Below are positions 34,917 through 43,052 of a DNA stretch of 64,000 nucleotides, one piece after another. The translations under genes and the position numbers were made by a program. The notes under the pieces were generated by a model. It saw only the letters and a list, made by a program, of their open reading frames with translations. It was not told the origin of the DNA and searched no databases. Every line of letters begins with the position of its first letter. Positions within the stretch are counted from its first letter, which is position 1. This DNA comes from Guptibacillus hwajinpoensis. Its GTDB lineage: Bacteria; Bacillota; Bacilli; Bacillales; Guptibacillaceae. Location: positions 328,135 to 392,134 of the forward strand of contig NZ_JAIVKU010000003.1 in the NCBI RefSeq assembly GCF_020524165.1, read 5' to 3'.

Positions 34917-35324
34917 CTAAAGTATTAAAAGCTTATCAAGCCTATTCTTTATATCAATTAGTTCATTAAGTTCTAATTTGGAAATTAAATGGTTGTGAGC
35001 AATTTTATTCCTAGTTGTATTAAGTTTATAGAGACGAAGATAGAGAGTTGAAGGTATCGAAGAAGTCAAGGGTGGAACTTTCTTGTAAAAGCTTACTAGT
35101 TGGTGAAAATAGAGTTGTTCAAAAGGTGTTGTAATATACTTGAGTTCTTTAGTTATTTTTACCTGCCAGTTTAGACCATACTCTAGCTCCATTTTCAATT
35201 TAGCAAATTTCCTCATTCGGTTCTCTATTTCATATAGAGTTCCATAACCTTCTTTCATTAGTTCCAATTTACATTCTATTATCATTCTGCGTATTTCGCC
35301 TCCTGTCCTAGATATTCTCTGCAA
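34917..35324 (-). CDS. HEPN-like protein
   Basis: A 135-residue all-helical protein. YGTLYEIENRMRKFAKLKME resembles the start of Swt1-type HEPN domains, and TRNKIAHNHLIS carries the R-N-x3-H motif of HEPN ribonucleases. HEPN proteins act as RNA-cutting toxins or defence effectors, or as inactive relatives. It starts at TTG behind AAAAGGA. No nucleotidyltransferase (MNT) antitoxin partner was seen next to it; the neighbours are decayed fragments. It may thus be a stand-alone relic or an effector whose partner has been lost. Confidence 0.6.
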   Translation of the reverse strand: MQRISRTGGEIRRMIIECKLELMKEGYGTLYEIENRMRKFAKLKMELEYGLNWQVKITKELKYITTPFEQLYFHQLVSFYKKVPPLTSSIPSTLYLRLYKLNTTRNKIAHNHLISKLELNELIDIKNRLDKLLIL

Positions 35325-35476
35325 TTTTCCAATATCCTTTTTAGTTAATAGGAATCAGTGGAGACGGTACTCTGACTTCTATATTAGAATGTGAAATTAT
35401 GATATGGGGTCTTGAGCAATAACTGAGTTAAACGGTGCGTGAATGAATATACAATAATTTATGAGAGCCTCTCCAG

Positions 35477-35716
35477 TTGAAAGATAATAATGAGTTTATA
35501 GTAAAGTCTGTTGAGCAATCCGAACTCCTTGTTTTTGCTTGGGGAGAAAAGCATTGTACGTTGCAAAATAGAGATACAGAAACAATTGAGTTACTGAGGG
35601 ATTTTAATCCTAAGTGTATTAAGAAAACCGTAAGTGGAAACCATCCGAGACATCCTTTATACCAAAAAAAAGATTATTGCCCATCCCGTACCTATAATAG
35701 TGGTGGTTTTATTTAA
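35477..35716 (+). pseudogene. C-terminal fragment of a DUF1643-family gene
   Basis: About 79 residues, LLVFAWGEKHCTLQNRDTET then KCIKKTVSGNHPRHPLYQKK, match the end of DUF1643 proteins (AWG...R...L...G.PRHPLY). The N-terminal NP...DD part is missing, so it is truncated. It is not a copy of the intact member at 30437-31105, from which it differs strongly. Confidence 0.65.
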
Positions 35717-36015
35717 CTAAGAAAAAAGGACAGAAGGAAGGGGGGTTCCTAGCCCCTCCCCATGTGTAAAATTGATGACGTTTATAAGTGTTGACACTCC
35801 AGAGTTTTACTACCACATATTTCAGCCACTTTAATTCTGTTTATAAAAGGAATTACTCCGTGCACTATGGGTTAATAAATCATTGTTGGGGCGGTCGACC
35901 TTTCCCTATCGGGATTTACCGTAATGGTGTAAGTGCTGTTATAATATGGATAAGGATGAAGAAAAATCAATATGAATACGAGTACATTAAATGGGAACAA
36001 GGAGGAAAAAACAAA

Positions 36016-37812
36016 ATGTCAAGTACATTCAAATTAGATGAACCCTCATTACCCCAAGTTTTGGAAGACATCCATAAGGGGAAGGTTCAACTACCAGATT
36101 TTCAGCGTGGATGGGTTTGGGATGATGAACATATTCGATCTTTAATCGCTAGTGTCTCTGTTTCTTACCCGATTGGTGCTGTTATGATATTACAAACAGG
36201 AGGGGGAGAGGTACAATTTCAACCCCGTCCTATTCAAAGTGTTAATATACCTTCAGAAGTAAAGCCTGAACACTTAATTTTAGATGGACAACAAAGGATG
36301 ACCTCATTATATCTTTCGTTATTTAGTAGAGAAGCAGTGCCAACAAAAACTACCAAGGGGAAAAACATTAACCGTGTATACTACCTCAAAATATCAGACG
36401 TCATTAATCCAAATATTGACAGAGGAGATGCTGTAGTATCAATACCTAGTGAAAGAAAGATAACTAGTAATTTTGGTCGTGACATTGAATTAGATCTTAG
36501 TACAAATGAGTTAGAATATAAACAAGGATATTTTCCATTAGAAATAATATTTGACAATAAGAGATATAATCATTGGCGTAGAGAGTATCAAAGATTATTT
36601 AGATCTAATGATGATAAGTTAGACGAGTTTGATAAGTTTGAAGCAGAAGTAATCGAGCGTTTTAAAAGCTATCGTGTCCCAGTTATTGAATTATTAAAAG
36701 AAACACCAAAAGAAGCTGTCTGTCATGTTTTTGAGAAGGTTAATACAGGAGGGGTAACGTTAACCGTTTTTGAATTAGTGACAGCCATTTTTGCTGTTGA
36801 TAATTTTAATTTAAGGAAAGATTGGGAAGAGCGTCAAAGTCGTTTAAAGGAACATGCAGTACTCAAGGATGTTGACTCTACTACATTTTTAACAGCAGTG
36901 ACATTATTGAAGAGCTATTATCAAAATAAAAAATCTAATAAGGCTATATCTTGTAAACGAAAAGACGTATTGGATTTAACTCTTGAAGAATATGAAAAAC
37001 ATGCTCAAGAAATTGAAGTTAGTTTGATTCAAGTTAAACGTTTTCTGGCTAGAGAGAAAGTTTTTGACGTAAGAACTCTTCCATATTCTACACAGTTAAT
37101 ACCATTGGCTGCTACTTTTGCTGTATTAAAAAATGATTGGGAAGTAGAACCGGTTCGTCGAAAAATCTCACAATGGTATTGGTCTGGTGTATTTGGTGAA
37201 TTGTATGGTGGTGCTAATGAAAGCCGTTTTGCATTTGACATGCCTGAGGTTCTTAAGTGGGTGGAAAATGATAATGAACTGCCCAGGACAATAAGTGAAG
37301 CAAATTTTAGTCCAATTCGTCTTCTTAGTATGCAATCAAGGTTAAGTGCAGCTTACAAGGGTTTGATGGCTTTATTAATGAAGTCAGGGAGTAAGGATTT
37401 TATGAATGATGATCCTATAGAAATAACAAACTATTTCGATTTAGCTATCGATATTCATCATATATTTCCTAGATCATACTCCCAAAAGCAAAATTTTAAG
37501 CGAAATCTATGGAATAGCTCAGTTAACAAGGCACCTTTGTCTGCTAGAACTAATCGATCAATTGGTGGCAGAGCTCCAAGTTCGTATCTCGAAAGTATTG
37601 AAAAAAATAGTGGTATTTCCCCTGATCGGTTGGACAAAACTTTAATAACACATTGTATAGATCCTGAATTATTGAGGAAGGACCAGTTTCATGAATTTAT
37701 TAGAGAACGTGCAGGTCATCTTCTTGATCTTATTGAAGCTGCAATGGGTAAAAAAATTTCAGGTCGGGATTCGGATGAAGTTATTGACTCTTACGGCGGG
37801 CCACTACGCTGA
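36016..37812 (+). CDS. DUF262-DUF1524 (GmrSD-type) restriction-like protein
   Basis: A 598-residue fused protein of the type IV, modification-dependent GmrSD kind. The N-terminal DUF262 (ParB-like, NTP-using) has LPDFQRGWVWDDEHIRSLI (about 26-44) and LILDGQQRMTSLYLS (about 87); the C-terminal DUF1524 has the HNH-type nuclease motif DIHHIFPRSY (about 478) and NLWNSSVNKAPLSARTNRS. The frame is open from 35788, but GGAGG lies ten bases before ATG 36016 and DUF262 begins right there, so that start is used. GmrSD cuts phage DNA bearing glucosylated hydroxymethylcytosine. Two broken partial copies lie 1.3-3 kb upstream. Confidence 0.92.
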   Translation: MSSTFKLDEPSLPQVLEDIHKGKVQLPDFQRGWVWDDEHIRSLIASVSVSYPIGAVMILQTGGGEVQFQPRPIQSVNIPSEVKPEHLILDGQQRMTSLYLSLFSREAVPTKTTKGKNINRVYYLKISDVINPNIDRGDAVVSIPSERKITSNFGRDIELDLSTNELEYKQGYFPLEIIFDNKRYNHWRREYQRLFRSNDDKLDEFDKFEAEVIERFKSYRVPVIELLKETPKEAVCHVFEKVNTGGVTLTVFELVTAIFAVDNFNLRKDWEERQSRLKEHAVLKDVDSTTFLTAVTLLKSYYQNKKSNKAISCKRKDVLDLTLEEYEKHAQEIEVSLIQVKRFLAREKVFDVRTLPYSTQLIPLAATFAVLKNDWEVEPVRRKISQWYWSGVFGELYGGANESRFAFDMPEVLKWVENDNELPRTISEANFSPIRLLSMQSRLSAAYKGLMALLMKSGSKDFMNDDPIEITNYFDLAIDIHHIFPRSYSQKQNFKRNLWNSSVNKAPLSARTNRSIGGRAPSSYLESIEKNSGISPDRLDKTLITHCIDPELLRKDQFHEFIRERAGHLLDLIEAAMGKKISGRDSDEVIDSYGGPLR

Positions 37813-38203
37813 TGACAAGATATTTCAAATGGTTAAACACTTTTCTTACTGTATAACATTTAAGTTAATTAATGAATGGATTTTGACTGGGTAATGTTCA
37901 TAAAATCTGAGGTAGTATTTAATAATAGGGAATGCCTCTTAAGTAAAAAATTGATTATCTAGGGATTTTCAACTTCTATTTGTATTTGTTATTACTGGAC
38001 AAGGTATGGGCGGCATTCCACCCAACCTTATCAAGGTGATAATGGCAGAAAAATATTTAATTAGAGTTGTTGACGGATTGTTGACCGAATACGTCAACAA
38101 CTACTTTTTATAATCATAATTAATCATACACCTATTTAATAAAATTCAGTTATACCGGGTTTCTTTATGCTTTATCAGTATCAATACTATTAAGAAATCG
38201 TGA
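37813..38203. other. Gap between the GmrSD-like gene and att copy 3
   Basis: 391 bases, AT-rich, with no gene seen. It holds the tandem arm-type repeats at 38069-38090. Confidence 0.5.
38069..38090. promoter_or_regulatory. Tandem arm-type repeats at the right end of element 2
   Basis: GTTGACGGATT and GTTGACCGAAT with an 11-base period, about 115-135 bases inside att copy 3, the same distance and period as the repeats in element 1 but a different sequence. Likely arm sites of a lost integrase. Confidence 0.5.
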
Positions 38204-38245
38204 CTGGCAGTGTAGGGGTCAGCGGTTCGAGCCCGCTATGCTCCA
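38204..38245 (+). repeat. Attachment site copy 3 (right end of element 2)
   Basis: 42-bp copy of the tRNA-Ala 3' end with a single A-to-G change at 38215. Beyond it the sequence returns to chromosome-like genes, and the terminator that must originally have served the tRNA follows. Confidence 0.93.
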
Positions 38246-38271
38246 TCGATAAAACTTAGCATAATAGAAAG

Positions 38272-38312
38272 AGCCTTTCATCGTTCAAATTGAACATATG
38301 AAAGGCTTTTTC
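38272..38312 (+). terminator. Original terminator of tRNA-Ala
   Basis: AGCCTTTCAT and ATGAAAGGCT with an inner GTTCAA/TTGAAC stem and T run. It lies 26 bases beyond att copy 3, where the tRNA end would be without the island. A near-identical hairpin occurs at 39544-39592. Confidence 0.85.
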
Positions 38313-38489
38313 TTATTTGATCAATAACAGTCCTTATTAGCCTAACTTAGGGAATTATTGTTAAAATAAAAATTAGAATGTTATGAAAAAATTCTCGGGA
38401 ACGATACATTTCTGTTAGACCGACTAAAAACGATAGTAAACATTCAGCTTTCAACAAAAGTATGAATGAGGAAAAGGAGGAAATAGTTC

Positions 38490-39425
38490 ATGAAGCAACG
38501 GAACTTAGGAAATACAGGAATAAAAGTCTCGGAGGTTGGATTTGGGGCATGGCAACTAGGTAATGAAAAAGAATGGGGAAAGATGACAGAGGATGAAGCG
38601 ATTCATTTAGTGAGGAATGCGATGGATTCCGGTTGTAATTTCTTTGATACTGCTCCTAACTATGGAGCTGGGAACAGTGAAGAACTGCTTGGGAAAGCGT
38701 TTAATGGAAAAAGAGACCAGGTGGTCATTAGCAGTAAATGTGGCCATCATTCGAATGGTGAACAAAACTTCGAACCTGAAAAATTGGTGAGATCAGTAGA
38801 AGATAGCTTACGAAGGTTACATACCGATTATCTTGATAGTCTACTTCTTCATAACCCTCCTTTCTCAACCCTTAATGGAAGCAGTCCGCAGTTTGAAGTA
38901 CTGGAAAAACTTAAGAAGCAAGGGAAGATCAGAGCATATGGAGCTTCGGTAGATACTGGAGTAGAGATGGATGAACTATTAAATAAAACGGACAGTCAGA
39001 TTATTGAGATTATGTTTAATCTCTTTCATCAAGAACCAGCGGCTGCGATACAATCAGCTGAAAATCAAGGGGTTGGCGTGATTACCAAGGTTCCTCTTGA
39101 TTCAGGTTGGCTGACAGGAAAGTATGATGCAAATAGTCGATTTAGCGGAATCAGAAGCAGATGGAGTGCTGAAGAAATTGAACGAAGAGGAAGGTTAGTC
39201 GAACAAGTTCGTCGTATTCTTGGAAATGATCGTTCAATGGCACAAGCAGCACTGCAATTTATTCTTGCCTATCAAGAGGTGTCTACCATTATCCCTGGAG
39301 CTAAAGATAGTCAACAATTCAACCAGAATGTAGCTGCATCCGAAGGTAGTTTATCAATAGAAATGATCAATGAGTTAAAGGGTATTTGGGCAGAAGAAAT
39401 AAAGGATTCGAAGCTACCCTGGTAA
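38490..39425 (+). CDS. Aldo/keto reductase
   Basis: NADPH-dependent reductase of a carbonyl substrate, in the cytoplasm. The 311-residue TIM barrel shows the family's N-terminal VSEVGFGAWQLG, catalytic Asp/Tyr in FFDTAPNYGAGNSEELLGKA, Lys in VISSKCGHHSN, His in SLLLHNPP, and the cofactor-binding end STIIPGAKDSQQFNQNVAA. It resembles the YqkF/YrpG group of Bacillus. GGAGG lies 8 bases before the ATG. It is the first chromosomal gene right of the island and a single unit with two terminators behind it. Substrate unknown. Confidence 0.95.
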   Translation: MKQRNLGNTGIKVSEVGFGAWQLGNEKEWGKMTEDEAIHLVRNAMDSGCNFFDTAPNYGAGNSEELLGKAFNGKRDQVVISSKCGHHSNGEQNFEPEKLVRSVEDSLRRLHTDYLDSLLLHNPPFSTLNGSSPQFEVLEKLKKQGKIRAYGASVDTGVEMDELLNKTDSQIIEIMFNLFHQEPAAAIQSAENQGVGVITKVPLDSGWLTGKYDANSRFSGIRSRWSAEEIERRGRLVEQVRRILGNDRSMAQAALQFILAYQEVSTIIPGAKDSQQFNQNVAASEGSLSIEMINELKGIWAEEIKDSKLPW

Positions 39426-39445
39426 ATGTGATCAGGCATGAATTT

Positions 39446-39501
39446 GGTACCTGAACATCGAAAAGATAGATTAGTAACCTATCGAGGTTCAGGCACCTTT
39501 T
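39446..39501 (+). terminator. Terminator of the aldo/keto reductase
   Basis: A 16-bp stem, GGTACCTGAACATCGA with TCGAGGTTCAGGCACC (two mismatched or G-T positions), followed by TTTT. Confidence 0.8.
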
Positions 39502-39543
39502 GCAATTAGCACTGCTGAATTCAGGGAAAAATCACTATAATAG

Positions 39544-39592
39544 AAAGAGCCTTTCATCGTTCAATATGAACATATGAAAGGCTCTTTTTTAT
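39544..39592. terminator. Second terminator, near-copy of the tRNA-Ala terminator
   Basis: AAAGAGCCTTTCAT and ATGAAAGGCTCTTT with flanking A and T runs, between the convergent reductase and glycine-rich genes. The stem and its flanks match 38265-38312 almost exactly. Confidence 0.88.
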
Positions 39593-39630
39593 ATTGTCTA
39601 TGGTCAATAAGTCTCCTGAATAAGCATTTA

Positions 39631-40605
39631 TTAGATAGCAAAAAATCCAATTGTCACCTGACCATCTCCAGTACCAATACCGGGGATATTGACTTGATTG
39701 GTTCCATTGTTTTGAGAACCGCCTCCGCCACCCCCACCAATGGAATCTTCTGTACCACCTGCACCTCCGCCACTAAAGCCTCCAGCACCACCGCCTTCAG
39801 CAAAACCGCCGCCCCCGCCTCCGCCGAAGCCACCGTCAGAGCCATTGAAGCCTGTGCCGCCTGCACCTCCATTAAAGATCGATTGCCCGCCAGAACCTAA
39901 ACTACTTGCGCCGTCTCCTAGTGGACTTGGTAGAATTCCTGCACCTCCGCCACCGGAGAACGCATTCGTTTCGCCACCTCTTCCATTTACTCCACCTGTG
40001 CCTCCGGGGTTGCCATCCGTTCCACTACTTGTAAGGGATGCGTTCACACCTGGTAGTCCTTCAACTGTGCTAGCACCCCCGCCACCTCCTGCTGCAATCA
40101 AAAGGTCTGAAGGAGTGACAGGTCCTGCTCCTCGCCAAACAAAACTGCCGCCCCCGCCACCTCCGTTAAATAATCCAGGGGAACTTAAAGCGGTTTTTCC
40201 TTGTTGGCCAACCAATATACTTAGTGTTTCACCAGGTGTAACGGGAAAGTCTCCTTCGATTGAAGCGCCTAGTCCTGGGGCTGAAGTTCCACCACCACCT
40301 GAAGCACCAATGGCTTGTATTTTTGCAGTAGTTGCATCTTCTGGCACAGTCATTGTAATCACTGATCCTGTAAACTCAAATGTCCGTTGCACAGTAGGGA
40401 TTTTTATAAAACTCGTCACATGATTACAATCAATAACAATAGGTAAGTTATCCAAAGTTTTACCTATAATACAATCATCTTTTACAGTATCAAATCTAAT
40501 GATTACCTTTCCATTTTTAAAGAAGAGCATGAGCAGCGTGTTCGTTTTTAGCTTTTTTAATTCTTCACAAATACAAGATGAGCAATGTTTTCTTAGTTTG
40601 TCCAT
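39631..40605 (-). CDS. Glycine-rich protein with ALK-like glycine-rich domain
   Basis: A 324-residue protein. The first 80 residues start with a cysteine cluster (KHCSSCICEELKKLK) followed by a beta-rich region. From about residue 92 (TFEFTGSVITMTVPEDATTA then KIQAIGASGGGG) it has a glycine-rich beta domain like that of the animal ALK/LTK receptors, with LSILVGQQG, SDLLIAAGGGGGAS and many poly-Gly runs, ending in DGQVTIGFFAI. No signal peptide or membrane helix is present. The Cys-rich start recalls spore-coat and exosporium proteins of Bacillus, so a spore surface role is plausible but inferred. AGGAGG precedes the ATG. Confidence 0.8.
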   Translation of the reverse strand: MDKLRKHCSSCICEELKKLKTNTLLMLFFKNGKVIIRFDTVKDDCIIGKTLDNLPIVIDCNHVTSFIKIPTVQRTFEFTGSVITMTVPEDATTAKIQAIGASGGGGTSAPGLGASIEGDFPVTPGETLSILVGQQGKTALSSPGLFNGGGGGGSFVWRGAGPVTPSDLLIAAGGGGGASTVEGLPGVNASLTSSGTDGNPGGTGGVNGRGGETNAFSGGGGAGILPSPLGDGASSLGSGGQSIFNGGAGGTGFNGSDGGFGGGGGGGFAEGGGAGGFSGGGAGGTEDSIGGGGGGGSQNNGTNQVNIPGIGTGDGQVTIGFFAI

Positions 40606-40715
40606 GTATTTTTCCTCCTTCTTCTAGCAATTTCACTCATCCTATCCTATTCAAATCTTATGAGTATGTATGGTTAACTGACTAAGACGAGAGGGGGAGG
40701 GGAAGTTATGATGGA

Positions 40716-40847
40716 GTGACGACTGGAAATGAGGTAATGAACATATTGGATGAATATTATGGTAACAATATGAGAGATATGTACGATGTTTGGAAACGAA
40801 TGAATCATTTATCTGTAGGATTGATTCATAACAAGCCTATTTTTTAG
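40716..40847 (+). CDS. Possible small protein upstream of the DUF421 gene
   Basis: A 43-residue frame from GTG (NILDEYYGNNMRDMYDVWKR) with a purine-rich GGGGGAGGGG 13 bases upstream; an internal ATG at 40737 with TGAGGT directly before it is another choice. It ends 39 bases before the DUF421 start. No family is recognised and it may not be real. Confidence 0.28.
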   Translation: MTTGNEVMNILDEYYGNNMRDMYDVWKRMNHLSVGLIHNKPIF

Positions 40848-40886
40848 TTGTTTTTTCATAACTGGTTTATACAAAGAGGTGTCGAT

Positions 40887-41573
40887 ATGCTCTCGTTTAT
40901 TGGAACAGTACTCATATTGTTTTTAGTTACCATTGTGGTCATACGATTTATGGGGAAATCCGCCTTAGCTCAATTTACTCCACATGATTTAACAGCTCTA
41001 TTTTTTATTGTCACACTGGCGATTAAAGCAATTAAAGTCGAGGGAGTTTCTCAAGCATTCATTGGGATTGCGATCGTCATTCTCATACATATCTCACTAT
41101 CAAAATTAAGTTTATACAAACATCTCAATCGATTTGTAATTGGAGAGCCAACGATTTTGATCAAACACGGCAAGTTAATCAAAAGGAATCTGAAGAAAAG
41201 TCGCTTTTCTTTGTCAGAATTATTATCAAGTATAAGAAGCAAAGGCTATGCTGACGTGACCAATATTCAATACGCTATTCTTGAACCAAATGGAGAAATA
41301 AGTGTACTTCCAAAAGAAGAGTCCATGCCTGTGACACCCAAGATTTTAAAGTGTCATGTCGATTATAGTGGGCTTCCTATTGCGGTGGTTATTGAGGGGA
41401 AAATACAATATAAAAATTTAGAACTCATTCATAAAGACAAAGAGTGGTTATTAAACGAAATCAAAGCAGCAGGTGTTTCAAATATAAAGCATATTTTTTA
41501 TGCTTCAGTAAGAGATGATGATTACTCCTTAACCGTAGACAATGGTAGAGGAAACCTCGGAACATTAAAATAG
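40887..41573 (+). CDS. DUF421 family membrane protein (YetF/YcaP type)
   Basis: A 228-residue protein with three N-terminal membrane helices (TVLILFLVTIVVIRFMGKSA, LTALFFIVTLAIKAIKVEG, AFIGIAIVILIHISLSKLSL) and a C-terminal cytoplasmic domain that shows the family signature GEPTILIKHGKLIKRNLKKS and SELLSSIRSKGYADVTNIQY. B. subtilis has several paralogues, some linked to spore membranes; their exact function is unknown. The frame is open from 40848, but AGAGGTG before ATG 40887 and family length favour the latter. The gene stands alone. Confidence 0.88.
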   Translation: MLSFIGTVLILFLVTIVVIRFMGKSALAQFTPHDLTALFFIVTLAIKAIKVEGVSQAFIGIAIVILIHISLSKLSLYKHLNRFVIGEPTILIKHGKLIKRNLKKSRFSLSELLSSIRSKGYADVTNIQYAILEPNGEISVLPKEESMPVTPKILKCHVDYSGLPIAVVIEGKIQYKNLELIHKDKEWLLNEIKAAGVSNIKHIFYASVRDDDYSLTVDNGRGNLGTLK

Positions 41574-42031
41574 AATAGAAAGGGATTAAACAAATTGACC
41601 ATCAGCTATTAGATTATAGGGGAAATTATTGACCAGAATCAGTAAGGAAGGTTTTTTGATTCTATATAAAGAAGGAAATTAAGTGAGGGACCTGGAATAC
41701 CCTATTGAAATGAAGAGTAAATCATCAAAACATGAAAGGGCTTAAACTCGTGCGAACATTCCCCACGTTTCTTGATAGTTGAATAACAGAAGGGTCTGAT
41801 TCCATTTTGGGGATTAGATCCTTTTTATTTAATAGTGGTTTTGAGGTGTAGGCAAGAAAAGCGGTTTTTCACAGATCCTCACACATGCAGTAGGAATCAA
41901 ATCCCCGGAATTCACCCTAAAAATACGGCAAAAAAATTAATAACAATGCTAATGTGGTTTTCTCATGTATAGTTAAAGCAATATGTAGTAAGAGTGAAGC
42001 TGAAACTAAATACATCCAAGGGGGAAATCGA
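41574..42031. other. Gap between DUF421 and DegV genes
   Basis: 458 bases without a recognisable gene. It holds a terminator-like hairpin (41788-41826). Confidence 0.5.
41788..41826 (+). terminator. Terminator-like hairpin
   Basis: AAGGGTCTGATTCC faces GGATTAGATCCTT with T-rich tail; the stem is imperfect and lies about 215 bases after the DUF421 stop. Confidence 0.55.
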
Positions 42032-42883
42032 ATGCGAAGGATAATTTTGTCGACTGAAAGCGGTGCGGACTTACCGAGTGATTTAGCTGAAAAGTACGAT
42101 ATTCAAGTTGTCCCCATGCACATTATTATAGATGGTAAGGATTATTTAGACGGTTCATTGCCGGTCCAGGATATTTATGACTATTACGAACGCACGAAGA
42201 AAATCCCTTCTACTACCTCTACAAATGCTCATGAGTATCAAGCGTTTTTTTCGTCTATAAGAGAGAATTCCCCAGACTGCATCATTGTACATATTGGGTA
42301 TACATCAAAAGCGTCTTCTTCTTTTCAAAATGCTGTCATTGCTGCGAAAGAATTTGAAGACTTATTTCTCATTGATGCTCTGAACGTTACTGGAGGATTA
42401 GCTTCAATTGTATTGTATGCCGCTAAAGTTTTAGAAAAAGAACCTGGCATTGAACCGGCGCGATTAGTTGAAAAAATAGAGGCAATCGTTCCTAAATCAA
42501 GACTAGCTTTTATCCCAGGTAGCCTTGATTTTCTGAAAGCGGGAGGACGGGTAAGCAATATGGCTTCACTGATTGGAGCGCTGTTGAAAATAAAGCCATG
42601 CATCGAGTTGAAGGATGGAAAGCTGATGTCTACCAAGAAGTACCGCGGGAAAATGAGTGGAGCGAGTGAAAAACTTTTGAGAGATTACTTAAATGAATTC
42701 AACATCGATCGAGAGCAGCTTTATTTTATCTACTCCATCGGACTAGATGAACGGATCAAGCAGCGGATGGATGAGGTTGCCAAAGAAAACGGCTTTCAAA
42801 ACATAAGATGGATCCAAGCGGGTGGTATGATTTCGACTCATTCTGGAGCCGGGGGCTTCGGGATAGCGGGATTAGAGCAATAG
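42032..42883 (+). CDS. DegV family fatty-acid-binding protein
   Basis: A 283-residue protein of the DegV family, which binds fatty acids; some members (FakB) hand them to a fatty acid kinase for phospholipid synthesis. Visible features are ILSTESGADLPSDLAEKYDI at the start, STTSTNAHEYQAFF (the STS motif), IGYTSKASSSFQNAV, and FIPGSLDFLKAGGRVSNMAS (the conserved LxxGGR). A Met at 41954 is open, but GGGGG stands before ATG 42032, where the family begins. No FakA-like kinase gene is adjacent, so which kinase partner it uses, if any, is unknown. Confidence 0.92.
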   Translation: MRRIILSTESGADLPSDLAEKYDIQVVPMHIIIDGKDYLDGSLPVQDIYDYYERTKKIPSTTSTNAHEYQAFFSSIRENSPDCIIVHIGYTSKASSSFQNAVIAAKEFEDLFLIDALNVTGGLASIVLYAAKVLEKEPGIEPARLVEKIEAIVPKSRLAFIPGSLDFLKAGGRVSNMASLIGALLKIKPCIELKDGKLMSTKKYRGKMSGASEKLLRDYLNEFNIDREQLYFIYSIGLDERIKQRMDEVAKENGFQNIRWIQAGGMISTHSGAGGFGIAGLEQ

Positions 42884-42940
42884 TGTGACACCGACCTTGT
42901 TCAAGCTGCTATTCAGCCGCAACAACATATAATTAGTAAC

Positions 42941-42970
42941 GAGTATAACCAAACTAGGTTATGCTCTTAT
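42941..42970 (+). terminator. Weak terminator after the DegV gene
   Basis: GAGTATAACC and GGTTATGCTC with a short T/A-rich tail. Confidence 0.5.
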
Positions 42971-43052
42971 TAATATCTTGCCTTTAATCATTAATGATAC
43001 CATTCTTTGGAGTGAAATCAGAAAATACGCTCTAGTACAATGAGGTGAAACG

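Larger units (their letters stand above)
19456..38245 (+). mobile_element. Integrated element 2: older, decayed defence island
   Basis: Lies between att copies 2 and 3 and is visibly AT-rich. It holds no intact integrase, replication or transfer gene; instead it has two integrase remnants, several frameshifted genes and many defence-type genes (R-M-like cluster, SIR2-HerA, HEPN-like, DUF262-DUF1524, DUF1643). New elements insert next to the tRNA and push older ones away, so element 2 should be the earlier arrival. The third att copy carries one substitution, in line with greater age. The island may be a composite of more than one former element, since att-proximal repeats also occur inside it at 33843-33867. 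Confidence 0.8.

Noticed and set aside
33200..35400. Insertion sequence causing the gene duplications
   Set aside because: No transposase frame and no terminal inverted repeats with target duplication were found around the duplicated fragments.
39740..40423. 227-residue proline-rich plus-strand frame
   Set aside because: It is the antisense of poly-glycine codons in the glycine-rich gene; it has no ribosome site and its composition mirrors that gene.
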